Under the pieces are notes generated by a model. It did not search any database. It worked only from the letters and a program-made list of their open reading frames with translations, and was not told the DNA's origin. The translations under genes and the position numbers were made by a program. A stretch of 64,000 bases of DNA from Aphelenchoides besseyi (taxonomy: Eukaryota > Nematoda > Chromadorea > Rhabditida > Aphelenchoididae), in contig JAMPIQ010000001.1 in the NCBI GenBank assembly GCA_024699855.1, forward strand, positions 9,486,001 through 9,550,000. Direction: 5' to 3'. Positions 24,484 through 35,569 of the stretch are shown here, one piece after another (position 1 is the first letter of the stretch; every line of letters begins with the position of its first letter).

Positions 24484-25912
24484 TCAATTCGCTGGTTTAC
24501 CGTTGCTGTTGTTTGAGTCGATAGTCTTCTGTTGTTGGGACTCGATTTTGAACGTCGGTAACTTTCCATCCTTATATTTTTGGGCCTTTGGATCGGCAGC
24601 AACTGGTGGAGCAACTCGCGTGCAACTTGCTGGCGTCGGAGTGCGAATTTGTTGGAACGAAACTTGAAGATCCTCGTCGATACAAACCACAGCACCGGCA
24701 TTGCTAAACTCGTTGGCGTAATTGGGTGCCTAATCACAAAACTGTGTGGTGTTGAAGGAGAACAAACCGAAAAGACGGTAATGAGTTGACCGCCCGCCGC
24801 AATCTCGTAACCGTCCTGCACTACCTGATGAGCACGAATAATCAAATCGACGCCAAGAGTTTTGCAGGCAGATTTAGTCACTGCTTTTCCGAACGACATT
24901 GAGATGCCACGAGCCGAGCGAAACCATCCTTCGCCCTTATTTGTTGGATCGGCCCAAATCAAATCAATCAATAAACCTTGATCAGTGGGAGTACACGGAC
25001 GAGAAATCTTGCGCAGTTGATCGAGATTCGTCAATTGCGGAGACAAACCGCCGTGCTGAAACAGACCACTAATCGACTACTGACAAACTTACCATACACA
25101 AAATGCGTTTGGAAATGAGCCCGGCCATTGGCAAGTAGTTAAAAATGGTTTGGAAATCCCACCACAATCCAACTCTAAAAGGCGAAATAAAAACAGAAAT
25201 AACAACAAAAGAATTCACTTGTATTTACGTGCACATTCATCATAAAAACCGTAAACCTGTAGTATCCAAATTCAACGTTAAAAATGTACTGCTACCCTGT
25301 TAACTGCTGGTGTCTCGTGATTCCCTCGCAGCAAGTAGATTCGATCACGATAACGAAGCTTTAACGCCAACAAGTAGCAAATCGTTTCCAACGAGTGTGA
25401 ACCACGATCGATGTAATCTAAAGTATTCTTCTCACTTGTAATCATCAGTCAGAAACTTACCGCCAAGAAAGATCAAACGTTGCTCCGGAACACGGCCGAT
25501 CAAATCGAAGAGCTTGTGCATGTCGTGATATCTGCAATGAAATCAATAGGGACAATTGGCTACTGAGAACTGACTGTCCGTGAATATCACCAATCACTTT
25601 GATCGGCACCTCGACTTCGACCAAAGAACCTTCTTCGTCAAAAATGCGACGAACGTAGTTGAGAATTAAAACGATGTCGTCCATGGTGAGGATATTGTTG
25701 ATTGTAAGTGTTGCGTCTTTGCAAAGCGAATTCATCTTCTCAATCACGTTGTCCAACCATTTTGGTTCTGGAGCTTTCTGTTTAATCGATGCTGACGTCG
25801 CAGTGTTGCAGGTTTCCGAAACCGACTTGTTCGTTGAATTGGACGATGGTTGAGTCGGAATCGGCGCTGAGAAATCGATTGGCGGTCCAGGTCGAACGGT
25901 GTTGTCGGACAT
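24484..25912 (-). CDS. PP1-like Ser/Thr phosphatase
   Basis: Seven exons close in phase to 394 aa: 25912-25575, 25531-25461, 25417-25296, 25256-25219, 25174-25093, 25055-24768, 24729-24484. Start is the first ATG behind CCTCAG/GATCAG acceptors. After a 75-residue Ser/Thr/Pro-rich N-terminus the catalytic core shows [51 protein letters not shown] and [15 protein letters not shown], so all metal ligands and the general-acid His are present. Length and motif order fit PP1/GLC7-type enzymes, but the divergence from canonical PP1 (for instance ETPAVN after RGNHE) marks a nematode-specific branch. The C-terminal tail of about 70 residues is Lys/Gln/Pro-rich and ends with an Asn/Ser stretch. It is one of two such genes within 6 kb, separated by a GSK3-like kinase. 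Confidence 0.9.
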
Positions 25913-26370
25913 TGGAGTTAGAACACAAGCTGAGGACCTGATCAAAGAAAGCAAAATGCTCGAATAACATGTTAAAGCAAAAGTTCTTAGTTGTTGACTA
26001 TGATTATGTAAATTTGGTCTTTTGCTCTTGAAATATTTCGATCGATGGTCCTTTGGTTTTGTTCAAATATCGTAATTAGTGCACACAAAAAGATCTTTTG
26101 CAGTTAGAACGAAATGTGCGTTCGTAATCTTTCGAGTGGTTTTTGAACCTTCCCATTGGATGCTGTGTAATCGGGAACTTTGTCGATCAAACGCGCGAAT
26201 GCGAAGTTGTAAACCGAATATGCAACAAAGGAAATCAACGTCAATGGGCACTGAAAATGACCACCAAGTTCAATGTCCACTTTCTCAATCCGCCCTCTTC
26301 TTGGGTATAAAACAATAGCCGAGTGTTCAATTCATCAGTGCTTCATTAACACAACCACTCATTCTTCTCA
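25913..26370. promoter_or_regulatory. Divergent promoter region with TATA box
   Basis: Head-to-head region between a (-) phosphatase and a (+) secreted-protein gene. TATAAAA at 26306-26312 lies about 60 nt before the + start codon, a good position for a core promoter. No coding feature is supported. Confidence 0.5.
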
Positions 26371-26985
26371 ATGATGAACCCGAAGTTCGTACTTTCTGTC
26401 GCTCTTCTTGCCGCTCTAGGCAGTTCTGCAGTTGTAGGTTTCCGACAATATCTCATCTTCTAAGCGACTTTTTAGATCCGTAATCCGCGTCAACTCGTTG
26501 CTGGTATCCCACCTTTGCCAACTGTTGGAAAGCTGGAAACCACCAAAGCTTTTGGACTGACTGCCGGGGCGTTTGGATCCACTCAATCACCAATCGAACA
26601 AGCCAAACAGAACTCGCAACGTATTGGCGATGAGATTCGTGAAAACGCCCGACGTGCTCAAGAACAAGCTCGTGAAAACGCCAAAACTGTTCGCATCAAA
26701 AATGGAGTCATTGGAGAAATCAAACCGAAACCACTTCAGTCTGCCAAACCGGCCCTCGGAACTACTCGTCTCTTTCCATTCAACCAAGCAACTCAAACTC
26801 CACAACCAGTGATCGAAAACTCCAAATCAATTGCCGAACAAGCTCGTGCAAAAATCGAAGCTGCCAAACAGAAGGTCCGTGAGAACATTGATCGTCTTCA
26901 ACAACAAGCTGATGGCAGCACTCAATCTCTCGGTTCTACTGCTCTGCCAACAACCACTAGTCTCTTTCCAACCAAAGGTCTTTAA
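26371..26985 (+). CDS. Secreted, Gln/Lys-rich repeat protein with LFP motifs
   Basis: Exons 26371-26433 and 26476-26985 give 190 aa. The first exon encodes a signal peptide (FVLSVALLAALGSSAV). As in the 13681 gene, the single small intron lies at the cleavage site. The mature protein alternates two elements: an amphipathic helix rich in Gln/Ala/Arg/Glu (EQAKQNSQRI, RRAQEQARENAK, EQARAKIEAAKQK) and a short turn GTTRLFPFNQ, repeated as TTTSLFPTKG just before the stop. There are no cysteines. The ORF ends in TAA at 26983-26985, but coding-like repeat sequence continues beyond it (see next feature). I know no named family. The helix repeats suggest a coiled-coil or apolipoprotein-like secreted protein; function unknown. 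Confidence 0.78.
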
Positions 26986-27153
26986 GCTACTGCAACTCTT
27001 CGCCCTTAAACCACCAATCCAATCGCTCAACATGCCAAGGAGAATGCTCAACGTTTAGCTCAACAAGCTCGTGAAAAGATCGAGACCGTCAAACAACAAG
27101 CCCAACAGAATTTGGAAGCTGTTCGTAAACAAAATGCTCTTTTGACCGCATAA
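26986..27153 (+). pseudogene. Additional in-frame repeat unit behind stop codons
   Basis: Directly after the TAA of the preceding gene the same frame continues with a second TAA about eight codons on (27007-27009 region), then 48 uninterrupted codons ending with TAA at 27151-27153. The residues NPIAQHAKENAQR and EKIETVKQQAQQN match the helix repeats of the gene. The first stop aligns with a Gln (CAA) in the upstream copy of the turn. This looks like a decayed last repeat, or a readthrough extension. An AATAAA at about 27178 shows that the transcript probably includes it. Confidence 0.6.
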
Positions 27154-27390
27154 CTTCAGGTGTTTCTTGATTGTATCCAATAAAGTTAATTGTATTGAAT
27201 ATTTGGTATTAAAGTTTAAAGCTTTACATGCTTAAATGCAATTACCGGCAATAGATAAACAATCAATTTGCTCTTTTATTACGCCACTCGCTAGATCAGC
27301 CAGTCGCTTTTGACGTTCCAGAAAGCTTCAACTCTGCGTTCTAGTTGTCCTAACCAATACGTACTTTCAACTTGTATTTTACAGATCAAA

Positions 27391-27576
27391 ATGAGCGACA
27401 CGCGCTCGGAAGACGGTTCATCGCAAGTGGAGGCTTCGGAAAACCTGCTTTCCAACATCTCAACATTTCATCGGTCGTTGGCAATGAGAATCGAAGGTGT
27501 GGAATAACAATCGCGGCTCGTTTATTTTGTTTATTCAGTTCGGCAAAATCTCAACCCAAGAACAGTAAAGCTATAG
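27391..27576 (+). CDS. Possible small protein of 47 aa
   Basis: A TATTTTACAG acceptor lies 6 nt before an ATG, a pattern typical of trans-spliced starts here. Exons 27391-27496 and 27539-27576 (42 nt GT-AG intron) give MSDTRSEDGSSQVEASENLL and so on, ending after 47 residues. Unspliced, it would end at 27507 after 38 residues. The protein is acidic then basic, with no domain I recognise. Support rests only on the start context and one intron. Confidence 0.33.
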
Positions 27577-28610
27577 GACGCAAAATTAGCGAAGTCTTTA
27601 ATTCATGAGAGCTCCACACTTCTTGACTTGTCCAATGCAATTCAAAACAACGCGTTAGAAATCTATAGCATTGTTGCTCCTTTGACAGCTTCTCGATTGA
27701 AACGAAAAAACTAATTGTGCTTGTATGTCTTTACGTTGCTGGTCGTCAATAGAGAGCATTACGTACTATCAAAGGTAAGGCTTAGTCATCAACTCAAGTA
27801 ATCTGTTTGATTTTAGAACTTGTTGCACATTCCAATATTCATCATAAGATGGTTGGACGATATTTCGCAGGATGATCGAGTCGGTGGAACTCGATTTGAA
27901 AGAACTGAACAGCACCGATTTTTTTGTTTTTCTATTGTTGGTAAGTGCTACACTAAATCAAAGTAAAGATCCCAGAACAGTGGAAACGAATTGATCAGAT
28001 AGTCCCACTGAATTTGACGATCGTTTTAAAATGCCGTTGATTGCATTGAGTTTCTTTGGAGCTTGCGATCTGTCTTGGCAAATAGCCTCTTAGTCGTTAG
28101 TGTTTTCCGCTGTTGCAACCTGATTGTAAGGACCTGATAGTCTACGGTTATCTCCAACAATGTTTAGAGCTTTAAATCCAAGTTTCGCACGTTGAGATTT
28201 GCAATGAAGCTTGCACAGAGGTCTTGTCGATTTGAGCGCAATTTTCGTGCATATGATTTACGTCGACATCTAACATACCCACTGATCTCATGGCTAACAA
28301 AGTAGTCAGATATCGATTTCCGACTTCTCAACGCCAATTTTCAGTCCAACTCGGGGCCTAAAACTGCAAACTTTGGCTTCTCGCGGTTTTATTTTCCGTT
28401 TTATTTCGTGATTAAATTGACATCGTTAGTTGTTTTGGTCTGTTAATTTGTTCAGCATCATCGACATGAAAATTTGATCGGGAATTGACGTTTATCCTAA
28501 TCGTTTCAAGAAGCTCTCTCGCCGTTTCTCCGTTGAATTCCGTCGTTAAATGTTTATTTCCAGTAACCAGTTTATTTCAGAGCTGCAATCTTTATCGAGT
28601 TGCCATCGAA
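27577..28610. promoter_or_regulatory. Upstream region of RACK1
   Basis: One kilobase without supported coding sequence. A TTTATTTCAG acceptor at 28571-28580, 30 nt before the RACK1 ATG, marks either trans-splicing or the end of a 5' untranslated intron. The rest shows no repeat or RNA gene that I can see. Confidence 0.4.
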
Positions 28611-29764
28611 ATGTCGGAAAACTCGTGTCTCGTACTGCGCGGAAAACTGGAGGGCCACAATGGATGGATCACCCAACTGGCCATCAATCCGATGAATCCG
28701 AAGACCCTCATCTCTTCATCTCGCGGTAAATGAATGATCGGTGGATTAAACTGAAAAATTGTTTGCAGACAAGTCGGTTATGATTTGGGACTTGAATACC
28801 GATTACAACAACGAGATTGTTGGCGGACGTCCTTTGAAAGCGTTGAACGGTCACGGTCACTTTGTTTCGGACGTTGTGCTTTCCGTTGACGGCCAATACG
28901 CGTTGTCGGGATCGTGGGATAAGACTTTGCGTTTGTGGGATTTGAATACGTGAGTTCCATTAATTTAGAATTAGCAATTTGTTTGGCAATTTAGTGGCAA
29001 AACTTCTCGTCAATTCATCTCACACACCAAAGACGTTTTGAGTGTAGCGTTCTCCGCAGATAATCGCCAAATCGTCTCCGGCTCGCGTGATAATACCATC
29101 AAGTTGTGGAACACTCTCGCTCAATGTAAATTGACTTTGTCCGTAAGAGTTCATTCAATTGAAGATCCGATGAAATGTTTTGATTTCAGGAAAAAGACGA
29201 ATGTCACAGCCATTGGGTTACTTCCGTTCGCTTCTCGTCGTCAACCACCAATCCATCGATTGTTTCTGCTGGTTACGACAAGGTTGTCAAGGTTTGGAAT
29301 TTGGCCAACTGCCGCTTGAAAACCAATCACGTCGGACACACGGGTTACGTCAATACGGTCACTGTTTCTCCCGATGGTTCGTTGTGTGCTTCTGGTGGAA
29401 AGGTAAGAAGTTGATTGAATACAGAATATGAATGAGAACTTTGTAGGACGGAATTGCCAACTTGTGGGATTTGAACGAGAACAAGCACTTGTATTTGTTG
29501 CCTGGAAATGGAGTGATCAACGCTCTTGCCTTCTCCCCTAATCGTTACTGGTTGTGTGCGGCCGTTGGATCGTCAATTAAGATCTGGGATCTTGAACAAA
29601 AGGCTCCGCTTGATGAATTGAAGGTGGAAACTGGTAAAGCAACGCCACCGCAATGCACGTCGTTGGCGTGGTCCGCTGATGGTTCTTGTCTCTTTGGCGG
29701 CTTCAGTGATAGCACCATTAGATTGTGGTCGATTTCTGATCGTGTCAAAGAAGCCGAGGTTTAA
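28611..29764 (+). CDS. RACK1: RACK1, ribosome-bound WD40 scaffold
   Basis: Exons 28611-28725, 28769-28949, 28995-29142, 29190-29402 and 29447-29764 close in phase to 324 aa, matching the usual 313-325. Seven WD40 blades are readable: [127 protein letters not shown], and a last blade ending TIRLWSI. RACK1 sits on the 40S subunit near the mRNA exit and anchors kinases such as PKC. The Asp-rich propeller closure and the charged top-face residues look intact. An AATAAA follows 65 nt after the stop. Confidence 0.97.
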
Positions 29765-30373
29765 ATCCATAATTATTCGATTGTAAACCAATTCCATCTT
29801 TTTGGAAGTTGTTTTTGTTGTTAATTTGAAAATAAATTGTTCAGAGTATCTATCCACATTTCCAGTTGCTTATTATTGAAGGACTGGAAAGAACTCCAAA
29901 CTAAACAAACGACAACATTGAATCTTTTTGGGATGATCTCACTGTTTTGCACAATCGAACATATGATTGAAAAAATCTGATAGAGCAAGTGTCAGAAAGC
30001 GAGTAATGTCATTGGCTGAATTCAACGCACTGGATACCAAATGGACGCAAATCAGCGGTAGTTCAACGAATAGCTCTTACAAGGAGAGGTCCTGAGATGT
30101 TAGCGCTACTTTTGACTGAATTATAGCTTAATCGACGCGGAATTTTGCGGTGATTCCGAATATAATATTATTTTTTGCCCAATCGCAGAATTGGCCGAGT
30201 TATTGACCAAAAACCCAAAACACTAAAATTGCTGAAATCGTAGTGTCGATTATGCTGATTATTGTGGTGAAGTCCGTTTATTTTTATCTCACTTCATTAT
30301 GGAGATATTGGCCGTTATATTTGGCCAACATTTGTTCCGGCTTATGCTCCGCTAATCTTCCCTCGGAAGTGTG

Positions 30374-30450
30374 AGCTGCAATAGTCGAGTGAGCAAGTGA
30401 TGGGCTTGCGAACTCTTTTGGAGGTTGCAGGTTCAATTCTCTCCGCTGTC
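30374..30450 (+). repeat. tRNA-like repeat copy (class II tRNA-derived)
   Basis: A stretch from about 30380 resembles a degenerate Ser/Leu-type tRNA: an A-box-like AGTCGAGTGAGCAAG, a GATGGGCTTGCGAAC anticodon-arm region, a TTTTGGAGGTTGC variable arm and a B-box-like GGTTCAATTC. The acceptor stem does not pair well. Bases 30397-30430 recur in inverted orientation at 30597-30628. It is best read as a tRNA pseudogene or the head of a tRNA-derived SINE. Confidence 0.5.
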
Positions 30451-30574
30451 AAATCCAAGCTGCTGTCCTTGTATCCACAAAAAAAAGAGTGAATAGTAGG
30501 TCACTACGAGGGATTCAACCGACTTTTTTTCTCATTTTTTGAAGTCGTTTTGGTAGAACGCAGCACTTGAAAGA

Positions 30575-30640
30575 GACAGTCGAAGAAATCGAAATCGCAA
30601 CCTCCAAAAGAGTTTGCAAGCCCATCACGCTAATCGGAGT
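30575..30640 (-). repeat. Second tRNA-like repeat copy, inverted
   Basis: On the minus strand GTGATGGGCTTGCAAACTC, then TTTTGGAGGTTGC, then a weakened B-box (ATTTCGATTTC) and CTGTC. It aligns with the copy at 30397-30450 over about 54 bases with few changes. The pair encloses about 125 bp with an A8/T7 run, so the locus can fold as a long hairpin. Confidence 0.5.
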
Positions 30641-31179
30641 GAAGTTTGTGGTTGTTGATTACTGTACTTGATTCGTCTGCGCGGTAAGATCCGAAGTACC
30701 ATAATCCGAAACCGCAAAGTTTAAGAACGCGGTGCGAAGAATCATCTCGTGGCCGCACATTTGTTGGTAAATGTGATCAAATTCGCCGTAAACCAGCAAG
30801 ATGAGATCCAAGAGCTTCCGCAGTGGAACGAGTTTCTGATGAATATTCAGATTGTAAATAAGTTGAATCGCATAGTCACTATTTCTGAATCTTATTCTTT
30901 GTCTCATTTTCTCGTGAACAAAAACTCAATAAACTTCTACGACAAGAGCAATTGACAACTCGATGAACATGAGTCGCTATTTCGAGTATTTAGGCTGATT
31001 TATACGTTAAATTTATTTTGTCCAACAACTAAAAACGAAAGGACTTGGCAAGATAAAGAATTGGTAGGTTTGAACAAAATGACTATTTGCAATAAATGGC
31101 AATAGGAGTATATAAACTAAAAATACATCGGGATTAAGCACCAGAAACAAATTCCTAACAATCAAAGTTATCAAACAAT

Positions 31180-33745
31180 CTAATTAGAGCTTAATTGTTG
31201 TTCCGTCAGATCTTCGAACGGTCGAATGTTCGAGTAATGTCGAAGCAAAAAGTCTTCGACAGCCGCATCGTTTCTTTCCTGGTCACCGCCAACATGACAA
31301 TCTTTGCATAGGAATTCGGGAGGAAATTGCAGCTTCGGAAATTTTGGGTCTTCGCTGTTTTTACCTTTCAATCGAGCATTTACAACGTTGTGAGCACGCC
31401 ACAAGTACAAGAACACATCCTCGGGCTTATGAACCTGAAATCAATTTACGTTAATGGCTAAAGATCAGAAACATACGTGATCTTCGATTTTGATCGTTTT
31501 TGTTGTCATTTTAAGAAAATGTCTACGACAATGCGAACAACCGAAGAACGAGGAGACCCATCCTTTGATTGCATACAAAACGTCAGCAGGTTTAAAGTTC
31601 GAGTCTAAACACATAATCAATAAGACAGTCTTATAATCAAAGAGTTTACCATCGACACTGTTGCGGAAGGAGCGAACGGTTAGCGCGTGAAAACCCATCC
31701 ACAAGCCACAAGTGTAACCTCGAAATTGACCCAAAGATCCGCGACAATGTTGCCAATCCTGATTAATCGGGAACGGATGTCCTTGATCTTCCTATAGTTG
31801 TTATGGAGTTGAACTCGTGATTATTTGTTTTCTTACTTCGGCGCGTTCAAATTCCGATTTCCAACTGTCGATAGAAAGCGGGTTGTCTTTTCCGTGTTGA
31901 GCGATAAAGTCACGCATCTAAAACGAGTTCTTTACAATATTATTCCAGCGGTTTTCAGATTGCGTACGTGAGTGAAGACAACATGGGCACGAGATGAAGC
32001 GTTCAAAAAGTTTTCCGTTCCATTCTCTGCCAAATCAACCGAACTGTACGGGAAATGCTGGAAAGTGGAAATGTTTAGACGAAGATCTTTCACTCGCATC
32101 TTACATGAGCCAATACGTCCATGAAGTTGTGAAGATTTGTCAAATTCTCGCCAGCAAGTTCACCGCCGTTGCGTGAAACTTCGCGGAAAAGTGCGTAACG
32201 AATCGACTTCAACATATCCAATTCGGAGACATAGAATTGTTGTTTACATCTGGAGATGCATTAATAGTTAGAAAAAACAATTTTCGACTTACTTTTCAGG
32301 ATTTTCTTCGCAGTCCTCCAAAATTTCCGTAACATTTGCTTTCGGTGGCTCCATGTTTTCAGTCGCATTTTTTTGACTCGAGAATCGCAAGTCGTTCAAA
32401 TCACCTTCGCTGCGCAAATGATTTTCGAGTTCCGAAAGCAACAGACGACGTAATCTGAACCAAAGATGATCTTCACAAACTATATGGTTTTGAGCTTACT
32501 CGCTTTGTAAAATAGGTTCTTGTTCACCGCGTCTGAAGACGGCGACCGTTGGATAGTCGACGATTTGAAGTGCATCAACCAACGCGTGACCTTTCAAGCA
32601 GCGTCGAGCAGCCATTCGATCTTTGTAGGGACTGAGATCAAGTAAGAGCTGAAGATTCACGTGCATCAATTCAATCTAATAAACTCACCTGACTGCCCAA
32701 CAAACTTTTTTGGTCTTCTTCAAACACGATAGCAATGTATTGAACATGATTGTCGATTCCGTTCCACATCTCGGAATAGGTAGTGATTCTAAAAACAAAC
32801 TTGAATAAATGCGGTTATGCATTCTAAACTTACGATGGAAGTGGATCGAAATTCGGCCAATCTTCGTAGTGGGTGACTTGGAAGTCGGTTAGAATTGCTT
32901 GAGTCAACTGATCTCTCATTTTGCCAACCGTATAGTAAGATTTCAATTTGATGCCATCGTTTACACTCGTGCTGTTGCGTGGAAAATACTGCAACAAAGA
33001 TCATTCAATCCAACAATCCAAACGAACCTTAATGAATGGATAGTAATGAACTCCATTTGCTTGACACGAATTCTCGTTTGCCGGATCGGCACAATTCATC
33101 GCCGCAACTCGAACGACGTCTCCCCAACTTCGAACATCGCGTGAAATACTCTTGTAGAGCGGAGCAAAAGCTGTAAAAACGGAGCCATTAAGAACCGAAA
33201 TTTCGTGGAATTTGATCAATGGCAAAATCAAAACTTCAATTTTTTGCGAATTCGATTTTTCTGCAAAAATTTGGTTTTGATTTGGCCATAGATCTATATA
33301 AAAACGACGAAAAACCTATCTACAATGCCCGCACGAGAATGGAAACAATTAGAATAGTTGTATTATGAATTGGATGTCTATTTTGAGAATGCCATGCTTC
33401 ACACTTGGATAGCCAAGTTGAACGATTTAACTTTTCACTTAACTGTGTTATTGAAACTTACCCAATCGGAATAAAACTGGAAACAAAGTTGAATGACTAT
33501 CCACGAATTGAACTCACTTCAACCAAAAATCCCGTGCAACCATCGTGTTCACCACAGAAAACGGTATCGTTGAAGGTCGTCTCGTCCAACTGAATGATCG
33601 GATCTGATGTTGCATCGTAAAGTGAAGGGTTGTCACCAATGGGTTTACGACCAAAATCCGCAACCTCAGCGGCTGTTTGATGGACGAACAGAAGACAGAA
33701 AACAAAAACAAACCCGCCACCCATCGTCCACCTCAATTCGAGCAT
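31180..33745 (-). CDS. QSOX: Quiescin sulfhydryl oxidase (thioredoxin plus Erv domains)
   Basis: Exons 33745-33518, 33476-33462 (15 nt), an active-site block near 33333-33318, then 33170-33028, 32988-32834, 32788-32689, 32648-32500, 32454-32293, 32249-32105, 32057-31968, 31917-31837, 31791-31650, 31604-31477 and 31434-31180; about 602 aa. A signal peptide (GGGFVFVFCLLFVHQTAA) is followed by a thioredoxin domain (FYSDW, then FAPLYKSI). The Erv/ALR module has WRGxx-like GQFRGYTCGLWMGFHALT, the redox motif FFGCSHCRRHF, and LWRAHNVVNARL that binds FAD, ending with CKDC. QSOX makes disulfides in the secretory pathway and passes electrons to oxygen. The start lies 9-16 nt behind a TTTTTCAG acceptor. 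All exons from 33170 on close in phase. The exon carrying the thioredoxin CGHC lacks ordinary splice sites (see findings). Confidence 0.9.
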
Positions 33746-35569
33746 CTCGACGTTTGAACTGAAAAAGAAGTTGCTTGTTGACAGAGAAGTTTGGTTGCGG
33801 TACGATTGAAAACAACAACAACAACAAAACTATTTGACCTTGAGATCGTTCAACTTCAAACACAAAAAACTTAAAGACTGGAAAACAGGCAACACGACGA
33901 ACGAACCCAAATAACCGACTGATCATTGGTGTGCACCAAAATTTTTACGTTTTCTGTCAAAATGTCCGCATAAACGGCGCTGAATTTGGCGTTCAATGTA
34001 AACGAACAAGTCGACCAACAGCGCCAATCGTCACAGATACCCGAAGAAGACCAATCGGGAACTCGTTCGAGAGCTTTTTTGCAACAAATCCCTTCGATCA
34101 TGATTGTAAGTCGAAAAGAGAAGCAGACGTCGAACGCACGTGCAGCTCGAAAACTGTAAACCACTGCTCTTTGATAACCGCAATCAAAAATATACGATCT
34201 CCGTTGAAAGGGCCCAAATTTACGACAATGATAAAAGAAGTCGATTGATAAGCAACAAGAACTCGATTAAAAGAAGCAATCGCTCAACCTCGTTCCACTT
34301 CGGAAACGAAGTTGAACGTGAAATTGGAGTTCGCCGTTCAGCCATCGAAATGATTGTTCCGCTCAAAGAAGAATGAACACCAATTCCCAACCACAGAGTA
34401 AGCAAAAAATGAATCAGCGCCAATCGTTCGGGATCAAAAACGTTTCGAACGAAAAATCCAAGCGTTTTGGATTCCATTTAACGGTCCTTGCGAGTGGATT
34501 CCCGAATTTTCGCACTTTTTCGTCGACCCGCCGGAAATCCGTTGAGTAAAACCCGCGGCCAAAATCGGTAGTCCGACAAGTGGACGTCCGGTTTGTTTTG
34601 TAACTGTGAATTTCAACCTCTTGAACACAAATGGACTCTACGGTTCACATGATCAGACCAAAAAGCCTTCTGTTGAAGTCACCAGCGACTATGAGTGATG
34701 CCTTCGAGTTCGTTTGTCGATTCCCCCAACTTTCATGCCACTTCAACGGGACCGTAAATTGGATTACACGCCTCAACGCCATGGAAATTTGTGCCGTTGA
34801 GGTCGTCAAGTTTGTTGGCCATTTGTACGAACATCGTGGGAATAAATGCTGCTGGTCAAAGGTCAGTCAGTGGTGTCTGAGAAAAAAAGTCATGGAATGT
34901 CCGAAGCATAAAAAGAACATAAATCAAAAATGTGCTTGTCATTCCGATAGGATTCACAACGAGCATATGGAAACACAGCCGGTGAATTGAGAGCAATCGA
35001 TCGGCGCGCGACGGGATGAGCCCTCGACCTCTTCAACGACCGCTGAAGATCGGAGCTTAACGCAACGTGCAGAAGGTTCGCGAAAATCGGATTGTCGCGA
35101 TTTTACATCAAAAACCTCTTGAAGAACGTGTCAACCGTTCAGTCAACGAAGAGAATTCAGTTTTGTTTTGCCGAATCAAACCCTATTGAGCAGTCGACCA
35201 GCAACTCACGGCCTCTCCGATGCTATTTATAGTTCACCTGTTTTCCAACCCACTTGTGAAGACATTTACTGGAAGGCGTTCGGACTCAATCGTCTCCCAC
35301 TCACTTCTGACGATCGCTGATGAATAATCGTGAGTCTAAATGCGCGAAATTTGCGAATTGAATTAAAATCCAAAAACCAAATGCAAATAAACACTCTCAG
35401 CGATTCTCAGAGATCGAATGCTTGTTGAGAGAAAGTTGATCAAGAAGTGTATGAGCAGCTGCAAAAGGTCATGAGCCTCATCTCCGAAAGTGTTTCCGTT
35501 CGGTCAACAATCCTCGAGACATGCGATTAAACTGTTTATTTTCAATAAAAACATAACCGTAGGTTGAGT
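33746..35569. other. Gene-free stretch upstream of QSOX
   Basis: Open frames of up to 119 codons (for example 34631-34990 +) are Cys/His-bearing but show no start-site acceptor, splice continuation or domain. I call no gene. Confidence 0.4.

Larger units (their letters stand above)
29765..31179. other. Convergent intergenic region with repeats
   Basis: Between RACK1 (+) and QSOX (-). Apart from the inverted tRNA-like copies listed separately, an 82-codon (-) frame (30907-30659) has no domain or splice support. The region is AT-rich. Confidence 0.45.

Noticed and set aside
34631..34990. Cys/His-bearing 119-codon frame
   Set aside because: Cysteine spacing fits no zinc finger I know, and there is no supporting splice context.
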